Positions 11,011-22,545 are shown, counted from the first letter of the stretch. The stretch is 64,000 nucleotides of DNA from Ascochyta rabiei (GCF_004011695.2 NC_082421.1:1060501-1124500); one strand, 5' to 3'. Notes: generated by a model not told the origin, from the letters alone. Program-made: numbers and translations.

Positions 11011-12081
11011 CTACTCCTTCGCGTCCTCGTACAACGCAGCCATACGCATTTGCACATACTCCCACGCCGTCACACTCGGATACTTTTTCGGATTCTCCGC
11101 GTCCCAACAACCCGGCAGCGCCTCGATAACCATATCCGGATCCGCAGTGGCGAAGAAGGGAATCGAGTAGCGATCTGGCAGCATTCCTCCTTCACCACCG
11201 GGCGGCGAGACAACCCTATGCACCGTACTCTTCCACCGCTCGTTGCTCCACCTACTCATCAAATCCCCCACGTTGACCAGCACGGCCTGGTCCACGGGCG
11301 GCACGGCATTGAAACGGCCGGGACTGTGCAGATCCTCCATCTCGAGCCCGCCGACGCTGTCTTGGAACAGCAGGGTCAGGGTGCCGAAGTCGGAGTGTGC
11401 GTTTATCCTGCTGCGTCTGCCGTGCTGCAGGTCCTCAGCCGCGAGGGGCGGGTAGTGCAGGATGCGCAGCTGGAACAGACTCTTTGCGTGCGTGTGCGAG
11501 AGACCCGCGCCAGGGACCTGCAGCGCGAGACTCAGCGCGTCCAGAAGCCGGTGCACGAGGACTTTGCATTCGTGGAAGAAGGCCTCCATTTGGGCGCGGA
11601 ACCCGGGCAGGGTGGCGTCGGGCAGCCAGATGTTGGGCTGTGCCGCATCGTTCACGTTGCCGCTCTCAAACGACTCTTTGTAGTCGGGCACCAAGCGCGC
11701 TTGCTTCACTTCCGCCCCCTCGTACAGGTGCTGCGATACCTTTTCCAGCCCCGGCGCCGAGTAGCCCCTGTGGTGACTTGCGCCGGGCGGGTGAGGAGCC
11801 TGCATTTTCGCATCTGCCGGCAGAGCGAAGAAGCTCCTCGACTGCCGCGTCTTCAGCGTGGGGTGTTCGCAGCTCAACCATCACGATTCGACACAGCAAG
11901 GTCCACGTACCCGTTCGAAGCACCCGGCTACGCTCTCCTGCCGCACCCCGTGGTTCCGGAGGTACACGAAGCCCACGCTGCGGAACGCTTCGTCGATTTC
12001 CCGCGCCGTTTGCGCCTTGTCGCTAGCGTCGTGGTGCGCGGTCGTAAAGGCGCTGAAATCTACAATCGGTACGCTCGCCAT
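11011..12081 (-). CDS. 2-oxoglutarate/Fe(II) dioxygenase, isopenicillin-N-synthase-like
   Basis: Non-heme iron oxygenase of the IPNS/ACC-oxidase/gibberellin-oxidase type. Exon 1 is 11911-12081 and exon 2 is 11011-11841, with a 69-bp intron. The product is 333 residues. The N-terminal non-haem dioxygenase domain starts MASVPIVDFSAF, typical of the family, and has GFVYLRNHGV. The catalytic domain shows the iron triad HSDFGTLTLLF (His and Asp) and STVHRVVSPP (His), and the 2-oxoglutarate-binding DRYSIPFF (Arg, Ser). I chose the MASVP start. An in-frame Met at 12183 would add 34 residues unlike the family. There is no neighbouring biosynthetic gene, so the substrate is unknown. All catalytic residues are present, so it should be active. 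Confidence 0.9.
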
Positions 12082-12653
12082 GACGTTATGGATCTTGTAG
12101 CCGTGGCCGCTGAAGGTGTTGTTGAATGACTCCGCTGCGATTTGGGAGCGGGGAGAAGAGTGGGAGGGGGTCGATTTGCACACGCAACGACATGTTGGCT
12201 TACAGGAGGATGCAACGACGTTGGCTGACCTGCAGGCTAGTGTGACTGCCTGACCAATGATGCTTCGAGCTGACCCTTCACTCTGATCTGCGGAGCGGTG
12301 GACGTCGGCTGAGCTTTGTGATGGGCAGCGTGGCTTGGAGTCAGGGTCGTGTGCCAGAATATGCTCCGAGCGATTGCGTTGATCTAAAGCGTCGATTAAT
12401 GTCTACTCTCTAGTATCCACATACTGACAATATGAATCGAACCACCAGCACCCCTAAGAATCAGACCCCGCTATGCTAATCAATCATGGACGTCCGAGTC
12501 GTGAACAGAGCTTTGTTTTCCTAAGCACGCAAGGGGTATTGCTCCCTGGTGCGAACAAGCCCTGTCTCTGAGAGTATGTGTACACTACCGCTACACTGCC
12601 AGCACCCGTTGAGAAGCCTCGGGCAGCCGTTCTTCTTCCGTTTTTGCGTCGTT
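12082..12653. other. Intergenic, no gene seen
   Basis: About 570 bp upstream of the oxygenase and downstream of the exportin gene. I checked an isolated B-box-like gaatcgaacc at 12432 for a tRNA and found no matching stems. Confidence 0.5.
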
Positions 12654-15600
12654 CTACGACTCTCCAAACATGTCCGCCACGCCTGCGAGACCTGGGCTAG
12701 TGCCGCGCACAATAGCCGGCGCCTGGTCAACGGCCATGTACTGTTCCATGGCGGCGCTCCTCTTCTTCGGTTGACTGCGCTGGATCTTGCCCTGCTCGTG
12801 GATGCTGACGCCCTTTATGCTGCTCAGCAAGTCCAGAACGATGGAGCGCTGCATACGCTCATCACTCCTGTTCGATCCGCGCAGTTTCGCAAGACGACGG
12901 TCAACGCGGTACTGGTCGCCCATTCCCGGCAAGGAGAGGATGATAGACCGTGGGGTGTCTTCGTCCAGATGGATGATGCCTGCAATGAGGGATGCGAGCT
13001 CCTTCTGGCAGTCGACAAAGTACGGTTCGTGCAGGGATGTGATGGCGGATTTGAGGATGTCGTTGCAGAAGTAGTCGCGGATGGGAGACTTTTCTTTGAA
13101 GCGTGCGAGGAGAGTGCGGAGGACGCGGACGATGGTAACGACCGATCGTGTGTCACGCACGCGAATCGTGGAGTTGCAGAACATAAGAATGGGCTCAAGA
13201 ACCGCGGGTGTAGAGAGGAGGAAGTCGCACATTGGTGGCCCGCTGTTGTCGCGCTGGACTTGGTCTTCTGAGCGGCCGAACTCTGTACTCTGTCAGTATT
13301 GCTTTGCATGAAATTACGGATTCTGACGTACCTTGTCGTGAGTCGAGGAGAACAGCAACAAGCGAAACAGAAGAGTACGTGAGCTGTCGAAGAATGCTCT
13401 CCGTCTTCATCTCATCTGTCAAGTTGTCATTGTCCCCCGACTCCGCAATCTGGCGAGCAACCTCATTCCACTCTGAAGAGATTTTCCTGTCTAGCTCTCT
13501 GAAGAGTCCTTGTACCATGGGGGGCAGGAAGTGTGATCGAAGTTGTGCTGGACAGCCCTCAATCAGATGTGTTGAAACGGTGAGCAGGACAGACAGATGG
13601 TGTGCTGTTAAAGCGTAAGCGTGACCAAAGAGCGCCTGGCTGAGCGGCCCAGGGAGTTCCTGTATGCCGTAGAAGTGGTCTCGGAATTTTGTGAGAGAGT
13701 AAAGGATGTAGTATGAGCTCTCCCTGATCTGTCGTACAGTGCCTCTGATTGTCGATGCGAAGCCTTCGTAGGTCGACTTGGAACCGCTCACTCTTGCAAA
13801 GAAGTCGTCTCTGCTCTCTGTCGAGATGCCAGCCTGCCAGAAGCGGTCCGTCAGCACTCTGCGGATGACCTGCTGCAACTCGGGTGGTAGGTATGACCAG
13901 TTGCTGTCGATGTCGTTGAACGCTTGTGCGTGGCTGACAAGCTGCAGGAGGTTGGGGAGGAGCGTCGGGATCGCCTCCGCCCACAGCGCAGCAGCCGTCT
14001 CGTAGGCCGGAGAGCCATCCCTAATCTTCTCAGTGGAAGCCGCAAGGAGCGTCTTGGTCAGCCGTAGAGGGAGTTGTTGTGACCGCTCAAGGACCGCGGC
14101 TTGCAGGACTTGGCCGTCGCTTCCTAGCGGCTGGTTCGACCAGTCCTGGACGCCACGGAAGTTGTTTGCGGATAGAAATTCGGGTAGTTGGCCCATTCCG
14201 AGGATAGCACAGAAGGACTGGAACTCTGAGATGGACTTGGAGAACCCATCGTTACTCCAAGCATCCTTGACTTGGTTCAGCATCAGTCTCATGCGCTGTT
14301 CCTGTGTGGCCTTGTCTAGTGTCGTGCATCTATGGATGATGATGAAGAGAAAAGCAGAGTACGCCATCCGCTGGCGTTCGTCGGTAGTGGGGTCCGCGAT
14401 CATCTCGTTGACCTTGTTTTCTAGTTGGTCGTATACGTTCATGAAGTCGTCGGCAAACTTCATCGCCAGCTTTTGCATCTCCAGGCTGCAGATACGCTCA
14501 AGGTCCTTGACTGCATCCGAGTACTGAGCGAAATCGGGGTTGTCGGCAAGTCGAATGGTGAGCATGTACTCGAGGAAACTCAGTGCGAATGCGGAGCGGT
14601 CTGGTAATGCCTTGGTAGAGAAGGTAGACATGAGTGAGATGACCTTCTTTGCAATCTCAGGGTCTTCGAACCGCGCTTGCAGGATTTGCCGCCCCCATTC
14701 TTCGAACGAGTTCTCCATAGTCGCACGCTTTCGCTCGTCCTCTTGCATGTCTTCGCCTTGGGTATTGAGCCATTTGAGATAACCCTTGATTGCGGCATCA
14801 ATGACCGTGACTTGGGCATCGACTTGCAGGACGGCAGCAGAGTGCTTGGAGAAAGTTTGGGGCTGGAAGGCAGGTTTGTCGCTGTAGATGTTCGATAGCA
14901 TGTTGGTAGCTTGGCTGAGGATGTGTTGCATAGCCTCGACCGGTGTTCTTCGAACAAGAACCTCGATGACATCAGCGCAGAACCGGCGATAGTTGCCCAG
15001 AAAGGCATGGCGCTCTGGCACTGTATCAATGTCCTCGTTGAGGAACTGCAAGGTAACGTCTTCTGTATCTTCGGGCAAAGACTCGTAGCGGAGTAGGCGG
15101 GCACAGCACGTCTCCAGGAGGCCGCCGACCATGGATGTCACGACTTCAGAGTCGCGCACGACGCGTGATCGTAGAAGCTTCGTCCAACAGTGCAACACGG
15201 GTATGGAGACAACCAGGCTAGGGTTTCGCAGAATGTCGTAGAGAAAAGCAAAGATGCCAGCAAGGTCGCTTCCTTGGGGAATATTCTGTGGTTTTTGCTC
15301 AATGAAAAGACCAAGGCTGTTAGCCAGCTATAGGGGTGTCAGTGAGATGTCAGGGGTGCAGTGTTGTCGATGGGATTTCTTTACCTCGGACAGCTTCTTG
15401 CACAGCGTATACTTTTGGTCGTCCAGATCGTTGATGTCCATGTCTGACAAGGTCCAGTTGTATACCTCGCGTAGCAGCGAGACGCTGCCAGGTGCGAACA
15501 TGGGGCACACCAGTTCTTGAAAGTCGTCGTCGTGAAGATGGCTTCGGCTGTAGATGGACTGCAGGACTTCGACGGCGGCCTGTGTGTGTCAGTCGTGGTG

Positions 15601-16515
15601 CCCATCCAACAGCTAGAGGCTTCCTACCAACTGCAGCTCTACCACCGGCACCGAGAGCGCCTTGCAGACCGTCTCGATGACGGCGGTAGCGGCTATCGCC
15701 TTGGGGATGATCCATGGCATAGCGGCTCGCAGCGCGTTCATCGTCTTTGCGCCGGACGAACGAACTGGCTCCTGGCTCTGGCAGTCTTGGCCCAAGCACC
15801 AGGTCAGGTTGTCGCACAGCCTCTTCAGCCAGCCCTCGTCGCCGCAGCGCACGTCTACGCTCTTGTCCCGTGCAGGCAGCTGTTCTTGCAGGACGTGCAG
15901 CGGCGTGAAGATGTCAACGCAGGCACGACCGAGGTCGCTGCCGCGGAGGCCTGCGGTGGCATCTTCGCGGTTGAAGACTTCCTCGGACAGGGTTTCGAGC
16001 ACGTAGAGCACAATGGCTTGGTGGTGCAGCGAGGTCGTCCAGAGCGAGAGCAGCAGCTCGTCCATGTCCAGCCACTCGGCGCCCCAGCTTCGTTTTGCGA
16101 CCTCGGTCCATAGCTGGGCAACCTTGTTCCTGAAGTAGACCTGGTCGGTCTCCGTGACGGTCCGCGCGAGCTCGAGCACGTAGTCCTTCAGCACGGCGGC
16201 CTGGTCGGCGGTGAAGTCGTCCCAGTGGTACTTGATCGAGTACTCGAGCAGGCCGAGGCCGTAGTAGCGGACGTGGGCCAGCAGCGAGCGGTCGGCGGCC
16301 AGCGAGTAGCCATGCGAGGGTGCGTTTGGGTCGCGCTTGGCTTGCTCGAGGTATTCGGTCGCTTGGCGGCGGGTGTCGTTGCTCGACGAGGGCGCGTAGA
16401 CGGCGTGTATGGCCTCGAGCACCTGCGAGAAGTCGGAGCTGTGGCCGTTGCTCTGCGGTGCAGCACCGCCGCCATTCGCGAGGGCTGGCGGGGCTCCGTC
16501 CGCCGCGGCGTTCAT
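12654..16515 (-). CDS. MSN5: Exportin-5/Msn5-type karyopherin
   Basis: Nuclear export receptor of the importin-beta family. Homologues carry phosphorylated transcription factors, and in animals pre-miRNA or tRNA, out of the nucleus with Ran-GTP. There are four exons: 15628-16515, 15385-15579, 13332-15327 and 12654-13282. The introns are 48, 57 and 49 bp. The product is about 1235 residues, as expected. After a disordered leader rich in Gly, Ala and Asn come the first HEAT repeats (LLAHVRYYGLGLLEYSIKYH, residues about 65-85) and the Xpo1-like region (WTEVAKRSWGAEW). It then has the long helical arch found in exportin-5, including FCADVIEVLVRRTPVEAM and LPLRLTKTLL. An in-frame Met at 16596 would extend the N-terminus by 27 residues, so the exact start is not settled. 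The protein is cytosolic and nuclear, with no targeting peptide. Confidence 0.92.
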
Positions 16516-16933
16516 GGTGGAGGCGGCTGGCGGGGCGTGCAGCTTTCGCGGGGCGAGGCCGGGCCCTGAGAAGATGTCCTGATCCTTGGTTAACACGCGT
16601 GCAGATCGCGGCGATGCTGGCTGTGCGGAGGGCTGGCGGGTTGGGCCGTGGGATGTGGGATGCCGTCGGCAGGAATTACCGGAAGAGAGAAGGGCGTTGG
16701 CAGGCGTTGGAAAGACGAGCTTGGGTGCGCGCGGTGACCGCTCGACCCAAGAGCGGGTGGAGGTTGCAACGTGTTAGCACGCGGCCGCTGGAGGCATAGA
16801 CATGGTGCCCTGCCTTGTGCAATGTACGGTGAAGAGACGACGCTCATCCTTGACGCCGCCGTCCCACAGACAGACGCGTCGCAGCAGGCCGACGTGCCAT
16901 CACAACGCGTCACGGTGTCAGCAGACAGGCGCA

Positions 16934-16996
16934 TCCACGTCCAGTCCCACGTCCAGTCCCACGTCCAGTCCCACGTCCAGTCCCACGTCCAGTCCG
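16934..16996. repeat. 12-bp minisatellite, five copies
   Basis: Five head-to-tail copies of ccacgtccagtc within 450 bp upstream of the MSN5 start codon. Copies are almost identical, which suggests recent expansion. Confidence 0.9.
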
Positions 16997-17215
16997 TCCG
17001 CTGCGCAACACCAGCTTCTATACGGATATGCATATGCATCTGCCCATCGACTGACCGCGCCACAGCCCTTTGGAGCGTGCGGTGCGCATCAGCTGCGACG
17101 CCGTGCCCCAACCGTCTGCGCGCAAATCGAGCTGACGGCGTGACCTGACGGCGGACGGTCGAACGAGAATTACATCAGAGCCTAGACCTCGACCAGCACA
17201 CGCTACCGTACGCAC

Positions 17216-17326
17216 CGATAGCCGATAGCCGATAGCCGACATGGCCGTCCACGCCTCGTATCTGCGTCTGCATCTGCGTCTGCACCTGCACCTGCACCTG
17301 CACCTGCGTCTGCACCTGCACGTGTG
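17216..17326. repeat. 8-bp gatagccg repeat followed by hexamer gcacct/gcgtct array
   Basis: Three copies of gatagccg (17217-17240) are followed by about eleven hexamers of the ctgcac/ctgcgt type (17262-17326). A small tacatc repeat follows at 17386-17400, next to the GH5 stop codon. Confidence 0.85.
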
Positions 17327-17393
17327 GAGAATGTATCCTGGGGAATTCGTGTAACCGTCGCCTGATCATCGTCCTGCGTGTTTGCATCTACAT

Positions 17394-19767
17394 CTACATC
17401 ACCGCACAGTTTTGCTTCTGGCACTGCTGCAAATACCCCTCGTCTTCTTCCGTCCCTAGCGCACCGCCTTGCTTCCTCACAACACCTCGCACCACAATGC
17501 TCTGATCGCCTTCAGCATGTCGCCACCGCAGCGTCTGCTTCAGAGCTCCGTCCTTGTCGTCCGAACTCATCTCCCATGTCCCGCCGCTGACCTCTACCGT
17601 CGACGTTGGGAAGTGAAACTCGGGCAGGTACACGACCGTTGGCCCGTCTTCTGGCGTAGAACTTGGTGCGTGCAACGCAAGCTTGAACGTGCATGTCTTG
17701 AGCTCGAACCCGTACGACGACACGTCTCCATGTACGGCGACTGGCGTGGGGCGAATGAAGGCTTCGGCCGCACGCAACCCCGCAACATCGCCGTCTCTTC
17801 TGCTCGAGCGCATCCGCTCTTCCGTCATGGTCTTCTGGAGTGTGCTCGGCGTTACACTGAGGTCATCTGTCGATGCTTGAGCTCTGGAAAACGAGGGAGA
17901 ATCGGTGTCGAGCGACGCACGGGAATCCGAGGGCGAGAAGCTACCGGCGGGCACAGCTTTGTCGTCCAGCGAGAATATGGACAGGTCTTCGCCGTTCCAC
18001 TGGTCGCCCCAGTAGTGAGAGTTCTGGAACCAGTCAGTAGGCAAGCCTGGACACCAGAGCCTTCGACAAGGTACTTACGGTGGTGACATACGTCCATAAT
18101 GCAAACCCGTTCGCCTGGCTCTCCTCGAGTGCAAAGTGGTTCGCATCTAAAGCAGCAATCTGGCTGCTGTAGTTGCCGGTCCTGTATGCGTACTTGTCGT
18201 CCATGTCGTAGGGAATACCGATTTCGGTGAAGACACATGGGTGCACACCTGTATATTCTGTGCCTTCTTCCCGGATGGCCTTGAGCTGGTGCGCGAAGCA
18301 GTTTCTGATTGCATTCTCTCCAATCTTGATGGCAAAGGCTGGGGTCAGGTACTTGCCTCGCAACACGCCAAAGACGTCAATGTTCCACACTCGATTCCAC
18401 TTCTTCGTCAACAGCGTGATGCCGTCGTAGAAGTGCGGGGAGAAGATCAGGTTGGGGTCGTCATCGGAGGTGCCCTTGATCCTGGGTGGTATCTCGAGCA
18501 CCGGCGGCTGGAAGAACATGAGCGAGTCGGGGAAAATGGATTTGATCATCTTGCTGTACAATCGAAAGTGTGCCATCCAGTAGTGGTTTGTGAAGTACTC
18601 GGTGTCGATTCTGGCACCGTTCTTAGGGTCGATCCCAAAGTAGTCTTTTCGGAGAACGGTGTCGTTGGTTGAATCCCAAACACCATGCTGCGCCCAGATA
18701 CACTCGCCGAGCTTCCACCCGGGATCACGCTTCCAGCCATAATGGGTGTCGTCGTGGTCCTTTGACAGCCACGCCGATCTGCCCTCGGGGTCGATCAACG
18801 CTGTCCCTGACTTGTAAGGTCCCATGCCACCAAAGTCCCAAGTCTCGACCTCGCAAGCTCGACCGGATCCGGTTAGCATGGCTTGCCACGCGGTAGGCGT
18901 GGTGCCCTTTTTCAGCTGCTGTTCCTTGGGGATGACGGTAATGTCCTGGTAGCTGATCAAGCCTTTGTTGGGCTCGTTCAGGCTTTCCCACCCGACAATG
19001 GGGTCGTACTCCAGGTCGCGTGCATCATGGATGCGTTGGGCGAGATGCTCGATGGCTCCCAAGTAATGGTCCTGCAGGTAGTCCTGGATGTTCTTGCCGT
19101 CCATGATGGCCTTGGGCGCAAAGTCCCTCCCGGCGAAAAACAAAGTGAAGACGACGTGGCAGGCAAGTCGTGTGTAGTTGGTCGCCCAGATCATCTTGGG
19201 GAACTTGTCTGGCTCCGGGTATGTGTTTTGTACGAGCGATGCTTCGGTGACGGCAAAGTGCTGGGGATCAAGGCCACATGCGTATAGTGTCCACATGGGC
19301 GCTCCTGAACCTCCAGAGAATCGTGACCACTATGCAGCCGTCAGTCGAGTTGGTGGGCTTGGGACGGGCGTACCCACGACATCCTGGTGAGGGTCCATGA
19401 AGATGTAGAAGCCATACGCTTTCGCCTTCCTCAACACGGCTATGGTGTGGTCTATCCACTCCTCGTCGTACTTGCCTGGACCGGCATGTTCTATGGCCTC
19501 CCAGGTGAAGATGTAGCGCAGTGTGTTGTAGCCCCAACCTCGGAGTCGTGAGAAGTGAGTGTCTGCGTCTTGGAGGGGAAATGGACGATGGACAAAGGAA
19601 ACGTTGTCGCCGTCGAAGAACCGGTCGGACACGTGCGAGGGGAGATTGGGGGTTGCGGGGAGCTTCGCGTCGGCGGCGCAGTTGATGCCGTGGAGCGTGA
19701 CCTCACGGTTCTGGGGATCGCGGAACGTCCGCCCGTCGATGCGCAGTCTCATCTGCGACAGCGACAT
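17394..19767 (-). CDS. Glycoside hydrolase family 5, glucosylceramidase/steryl-glucosidase type (EGCrP-like)
   Basis: Intracellular beta-glucosidase of the GH5 subfamily that contains fungal EGCrP1/EGCrP2, which cleave glucosylceramide or ergosteryl glucoside. There are three exons: 19378-19767, 18079-19329 and 17394-18023. The product is 756 residues. It opens with LRIDGRTFRDPQNREVTLHG and no signal peptide. It has MDPHQDVWSRFSGG around residue 125-138, the acid/base Glu in ESLNEPNKG (about residue 249) and the nucleophile Glu in VFTEIGIPYD (about residue 499). A serine-rich linker (about 560-620) precedes a beta-sandwich-like C-terminal domain. The last four residues are Cys-Ala-Val-Met, a possible CaaX prenylation signal. 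It shares a 457-bp divergent promoter with the DNAJC3-like gene. Which glycolipid it cleaves cannot be told from sequence. Confidence 0.92.
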
Positions 19768-20224
19768 GGTTGTGGAGGGGGATTGGGAGTGTGCAGAGGA
19801 AGGAGAGCGAGGGAAGACGGGAGGCGTGTGGAGAGATTCGAGATTCGAGATTCAAGATTCGAGACTCCAGATTCGAGACTCCAGATTCAAGATTCAAGAT
19901 TCAAGATTCAAGATTCGCCATCCCAAGCCTGGGACTGCATTCGCGTCGTGTCCCCGGCAAGCGTCATCGGGTGGTGGCTGCGCTTGCGGCGCCAGACAGG
20001 GGTGTCACGGTCGGTGGCCGCATGAACGAGGGCTCTCGAACGAAGAGGCCAGCTTTACACTGTCGCATCCCCCCCCCGAGCTCATACAAGATATAAGCCA
20101 GCAGTCCCGCGCGTTGCATGCCTTGCGTATCTTGGCACCCTCCCGTCCCCGTCCTCAGCCTGCCGCTGTCTTGCCACCTGCATCCCCCGCGCCGTTGTCT
20201 GCGCCCCTGCTGCACCTCGCCGCC
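19768..20224. promoter_or_regulatory. Divergent promoter between GH5 enzyme and DNAJC3-like gene
   Basis: 457 bp between two start codons pointing away from each other. It contains an 8-bp tandem array (listed separately). An open frame runs right through it into the DNAJC3 gene (19559-21787), but the residues before the signal peptide are repeat-derived and antisense to the GH5 exon, so I treat this part as non-coding. Confidence 0.6.
19832..19917. repeat. 8-bp agattcaa/agattcga tandem array
   Basis: About ten copies of an 8- to 9-bp unit (agattcga, agattcaa, agactcc variants) lie 65 bp from the GH5 start codon and about 310 bp from the DNAJC3-like start. Confidence 0.9.
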
Positions 20225-21787
20225 ATGATACTGCGACTGTCCTCACTAGCCCTGGGCCTGCTCCCCCTCGCAAGCGCACTGTCTCCCGCCGACATTCCCG
20301 CCGACACCCCCGTGTCGCAGCTGATCAAGGACGCCAGCGTCAAGCTCGCGTCCGGCGACACCCAGGATGCTCTCGTCTACTTCGATGTCGCCATCTCGCG
20401 AGACCCCAAGAACTACCTCACCTTCTTCAGGCGCGGCGCCGCCTACCTCTCGCTCGGCCGCACGCAGCAGGCCGAGCACGACTTCGACAAGGTCCTGGAC
20501 CTGAAGCCTGGGTTCGAGGGTGCCCTGCTGCAGAGGGCCAAGATAAAGGCGAGGAAGGCCGACTGGCTGGCTGCGCGCAAGGACTACGAGGCAGCCAACA
20601 AGTCCGACGAGATTGCCCAGCTGGACGAGGCCCAGGGCGCTGCCATGATTGCACACGAGGCCGCCGCAAAGGGCGACTGGGACGCTTGCATCCAGCACGC
20701 AGGCACCGCCATTGTCGTCGCCGGGGGAGCCTACGACATCCGCAAGACCAGGGCCACGTGCCGCTTCGAGAAGGGCGAGGTGGTCGAGGGCATCGCCGAC
20801 CTGCAGCATCTCCTGCAGATGAACAAGGGCGACATCGAGCCACATCTCCAGAGCTCGGCCATGGCCTTCTACTCCCTGGGCGAGCCCGACAAGGGCCTCA
20901 AGCACATCGCACAGTGTCTGCAGTCAGACCCAGACTCGAAGCCTTGCATGAAGCTCAGGAGACGCGAAAAGACACTCGAAAAGAGCATGAAGAAGCTCAG
21001 GAACAACTTCGAGAGGCGCCAGTTCGCTACCGCCTCGAAGCTGCTGATTGACCGCGGCGAGGAGGAGCCCGGTCTCCTGAAGGAGGTCAAGCAAGACTTC
21101 CAGGACTACATCCAAGCCGGCTACATCTACAAGAACTCTCCCCAAGGTCTCTACACACAGCTCGTCGAGATGACTTGCGAGGCCTACAACGAGATGAACA
21201 ACATGAAGAAGGGCACCCCCTACTGCACCGACGCCCTGACGCTCAACCCGGACTCGCTCCACGGCCTTCTCAACCGCGCCCAACGCGAACTCGAAGCTGA
21301 CAACTTCGAAGACGCCATCCGCACTCTCGACCACGCAAAGGAGCACCACCAGCACCAGCGCATCCAGGAACTTCTTCAAAAAGCACACACCCTGCTCAAG
21401 CGCTCAAAGACAAAGGACTACTACAAAGTCCTCGGCTTGACCCGCGACGCCGACGAGCGCGAAATCAAGAGAGCGTGGCGCAAGGCAACCAAAATGTACC
21501 ACCCCGACAAGGCAGCCGCGCAGAACATGACGCCCGAAGAGGCGCAAAAGAAGATGTCGGCCGTCAACGAAGCATACGAAGTCCTCTCCGACCCAGAGCT
21601 GAAAGAGCGCTTCGATCGCGGCGACGACCCCAACAACCCAGAACAGCAGCAGGGCGGCAACCCCTTCCAGGGCTCGCCGTTTGGCGGCCAGCAGTTCATG
21701 TTCAGACAAGGCGGCGGCTTCCCCGGCGGCGGCAGCTTCAAGTTCCAGCAGGGCGGCGGCGGCGGCGGCAATCCGTTTGGTTTCTAG
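20225..21787 (+). CDS. ER co-chaperone, DnaJ with TPR repeats (DNAJC3/p58IPK-like)
   Basis: ER-lumen J-protein that presents misfolded clients to the Hsp70 BiP/Kar2. It is a single exon of 520 residues. An N-terminal signal peptide (MILRLSSLALGLLPLASALS) is followed by TPR repeats over about residues 25-370, for example ALVYFDVAISRDPKNYLTFF and EHDFDKVLDLKPGFEGALL. A J domain starts at KDYYKVLGL (about residue 398) with the HPD tripeptide in KMYHPDKAA, needed to stimulate Hsp70 ATPase. The C-terminus is a Gly/Phe-rich tail (GGNPFQGSPFGG). It has no HDEL-type retrieval signal. I start at 20225 because it gives a perfect signal peptide, although the frame is open far upstream. It is likely induced by ER stress, by analogy only. 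Confidence 0.95.
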   Translation: MILRLSSLALGLLPLASALSPADIPADTPVSQLIKDASVKLASGDTQDALVYFDVAISRDPKNYLTFFRRGAAYLSLGRTQQAEHDFDKVLDLKPGFEGALLQRAKIKARKADWLAARKDYEAANKSDEIAQLDEAQGAAMIAHEAAAKGDWDACIQHAGTAIVVAGGAYDIRKTRATCRFEKGEVVEGIADLQHLLQMNKGDIEPHLQSSAMAFYSLGEPDKGLKHIAQCLQSDPDSKPCMKLRRREKTLEKSMKKLRNNFERRQFATASKLLIDRGEEEPGLLKEVKQDFQDYIQAGYIYKNSPQGLYTQLVEMTCEAYNEMNNMKKGTPYCTDALTLNPDSLHGLLNRAQRELEADNFEDAIRTLDHAKEHHQHQRIQELLQKAHTLLKRSKTKDYYKVLGLTRDADEREIKRAWRKATKMYHPDKAAAQNMTPEEAQKKMSAVNEAYEVLSDPELKERFDRGDDPNNPEQQQGGNPFQGSPFGGQQFMFRQGGGFPGGGSFKFQQGGGGGGNPFGF

Positions 21788-22545
21788 TTGACATCTTCCT
21801 TCTCTTCCTGCACGTGGGTATATTTTCAGAACCGGCAACGCTTTGGCTGGACTGTGCAACCAGTTTGCTTTCAAATAGAGCAAGTTTTTATTTAGGCGTT
21901 AAAGCATGATATTATTTACTTTACTAAGAGAAGCCCTACTCTTACACGTCTCCTACTACTACTTACTTTAATACACTAAACTCCTTACTCTTGCTATAGT
22001 CCTCTAATCACTTGTGTTCCACATGCTAAGCCCTCTGTCTGTGAACGTCTAGCGAGCGCCTTGCCACTAAGCACATATCAGCCGCGCTGCAGGCTGCTGT
22101 ACATGTCGGCGGCGATGGTCGGGAGCGAACAACAGACGTTCAGCGCTTTTCCACAAGGGACAAGGGACGTGACTGTAACGCACCGGTCCTTCCAAAGGTT
22201 CCTGTCCAGACCCATATCCGATTCATCTCCGACTCGGTGCTGTTACATACCGTTTCCACCCCACATCCTGGTCAGCACTCCGATTCCTCCCGGCACTCAT
22301 AGCTATAAAGGCACAAGGTGCAACAGGTCTGGATAGTTGGTTTTTGAGTGTCCTTTCGTACAGGACCTATAGGAATAGAATGATTCTCTGTGTGAACTAT
22401 CCTAGTGCTCCCATACACCTCGTAGCGGATACCCACGCCTATCGGAGACTTCTATCATCCTGCGTCGTTACAGTGACGAGACTTTCTGCTTTTCCAGAGG
22501 CCTCACTTCACTACCGCCACGCTGTCGTCGGTCAGTGACGTTTTG
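21788..22545. other. Intergenic with AT-rich, RIP-like tract
   Basis: Convergent 3' region of the DNAJC3-like gene. Bases about 21885-22010 are distinctly AT-rich and full of TpA steps (tttactttactaag, tactttaatacactaaac), unlike the surrounding DNA. This looks like a short relic of repeat-induced point mutation of a transposon. No coding potential remains. Confidence 0.4.

Larger units (their letters stand above)
16516..17393. other. Minisatellite-rich intergenic region upstream of MSN5
   Basis: About 880 bp between the exportin start and the 3' end of the GH5 gene. Several unrelated short repeats sit here and are listed separately. The open frames that cross them are repeat-driven and do not look coding. 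Confidence 0.6.

Noticed and set aside
12432..12480. B-box-like gaatcgaacc suggesting a tRNA on the minus strand
   Set aside because: The T stem does not pair and no acceptor or D arm is found at the right distance.
19559..20224. Upstream in-frame extension of the DNAJC3-like gene
   Set aside because: The extra residues come from antisense of the GH5 first exon and an 8-bp repeat, and would bury a perfect signal peptide that starts at 20225.
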